From the NCBI RefSeq assembly GCF_024699275.1, contig NZ_JAILPX010000129.1:1-13185 (forward strand): a stretch of 13,185 nucleotides of DNA, given 5' to 3'. Below, piece after piece: positions 13,125 to 13,185 of the stretch (its first letter is position 1; each line of letters begins with the position of its first letter). The notes under the pieces were generated by a model, which was given only the letters and a program-made list of their open reading frames with translations, made no database searches and was not told where the DNA came from. Source of the stretch: Selenomonas sp. GTDB taxonomy: Bacteria > Bacillota_C > Negativicutes > Selenomonadales > Selenomonadaceae. Made by a program: the position numbers and the translations under genes.

Positions 13125-13185
13125 GTTTCTTAGGTTGGTCTTCCGCTTTTGCGTAGACTTCCTGCTCTGCGATGTACTTCTTTAT
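13114..13185 (-). CDS. tnpA: Putative IS200/IS605 transposase TnpA, C-terminal fragment
   Basis: Only 23 codons and the TAG stop are visible; the gene continues beyond the right edge. The tail starts IKKYIAEQEVYAKAED and ends PKKRFF. The KKYIAEQ helix resembles the C-terminal helix of Y1 HUH transposases (V/I-x-x-Y-I/V-E-x-Q), which is followed by a short charged tail. The catalytic tyrosine and HUH motif lie outside the window, so the call rests on this helix and on the adjacent terminal hairpins. A different accessory protein is possible. Confidence 0.4.
   Translation of the reverse strand: MKKYIAEQEVYAKAEDQPKKRFF

Larger units (their letters stand above)
13017..13185. mobile_element. End of an IS200/IS605-like element (partial, runs off window)
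   Basis: The segment starts with a hairpin whose arms AACCACCACTT and AAGTGGTGGTT surround one base (13017-13039). Three more compact hairpins follow: 13047-13059, a nested one at 13065-13094, and 13110-13124. Terminal hairpins instead of terminal inverted repeats, plus a - strand ORF tail resembling the Y1 transposase TnpA, point to an IS200/IS605-type end. The exact junction with host DNA is uncertain and may lie up to about 20 bases left of 13017. No target duplication is expected for this family. The other end is outside the window. Confidence 0.5.

Noticed and set aside
1..13185. CRISPR array, tRNA or rRNA genes
   Set aside because: No regularly spaced direct repeats and no cloverleaf or rRNA-like sequence were seen on either strand.

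Overview
The window looks like a Firmicutes-type chromosome with roughly balanced base composition. The style (AGGAGG-like Shine-Dalgarno sites, sigma-A-like promoters, a ClpX tail, IS200/IS605-like DNA) fits a Negativicutes genome such as a Selenomonas relative, but that placement is an inference and not firm. It appears to be an accessory segment beside the housekeeping gene clpX, whose last 45 codons open the window on the + strand. Almost everything else is on the - strand, so the biological order runs from high to low coordinates.

Right edge (12.6-13.2 kb): a + strand XRE-type regulator gene runs at its 3' end into a structured DNA end. This end has four consecutive hairpins and the last codons of a - strand ORF that resembles the C-terminus of an IS200/IS605 TnpA transposase. 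The regulator appears to have lost its natural C-terminus to this insertion. Between it and the divergent glycosylation operon lies a perfect 17-bp inverted repeat, a likely operator and possibly a symmetric promoter.

Glycosylation block (8.8-12.6 kb, - strand): four overlapping genes encode a DPM1/GtrB-like family 2 glycosyltransferase, a GtrA-like membrane protein, a polytopic GT-C transferase and UDP-galactopyranose mutase (Glf). Together they look like a three-component lipid-carrier glycosylation pathway with its own supply of UDP-galactofuranose. The natural prediction is galactofuranose (Galf) decoration of a surface polymer.

Defence block (0.5-8.7 kb, - strand): jetA-jetB-jetC-jetD form a complete Wadjet operon of the DUF2397/DUF2398/TIGR02680/DUF2399 kind (type II in the usual nomenclature). 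JetA (kleisin-like), JetB (KITE-like) and JetC (SMC ATPase) would form a DNA-loop-extruding complex, and JetD (Toprim-like nuclease) would cut small circular plasmids. ATPase and Toprim residues are intact. A good promoter lies between glf and jetA and supports a jetA start 126 bases inside the longest reading frame. The jet genes overlap or nearly touch, and jetD probably uses a TTG start overlapping the jetC stop.

Left edge: a small secreted Cys/Trp/Gly-rich protein with two YCW-x-D-x-D motifs follows jetD on the same strand, with its own promoter and RBS and an unusually symmetric leader. It converges with clpX on a strong bidirectional terminator. No gene-free stretch exceeds 300 bases. 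I found no tRNA, rRNA or CRISPR array.
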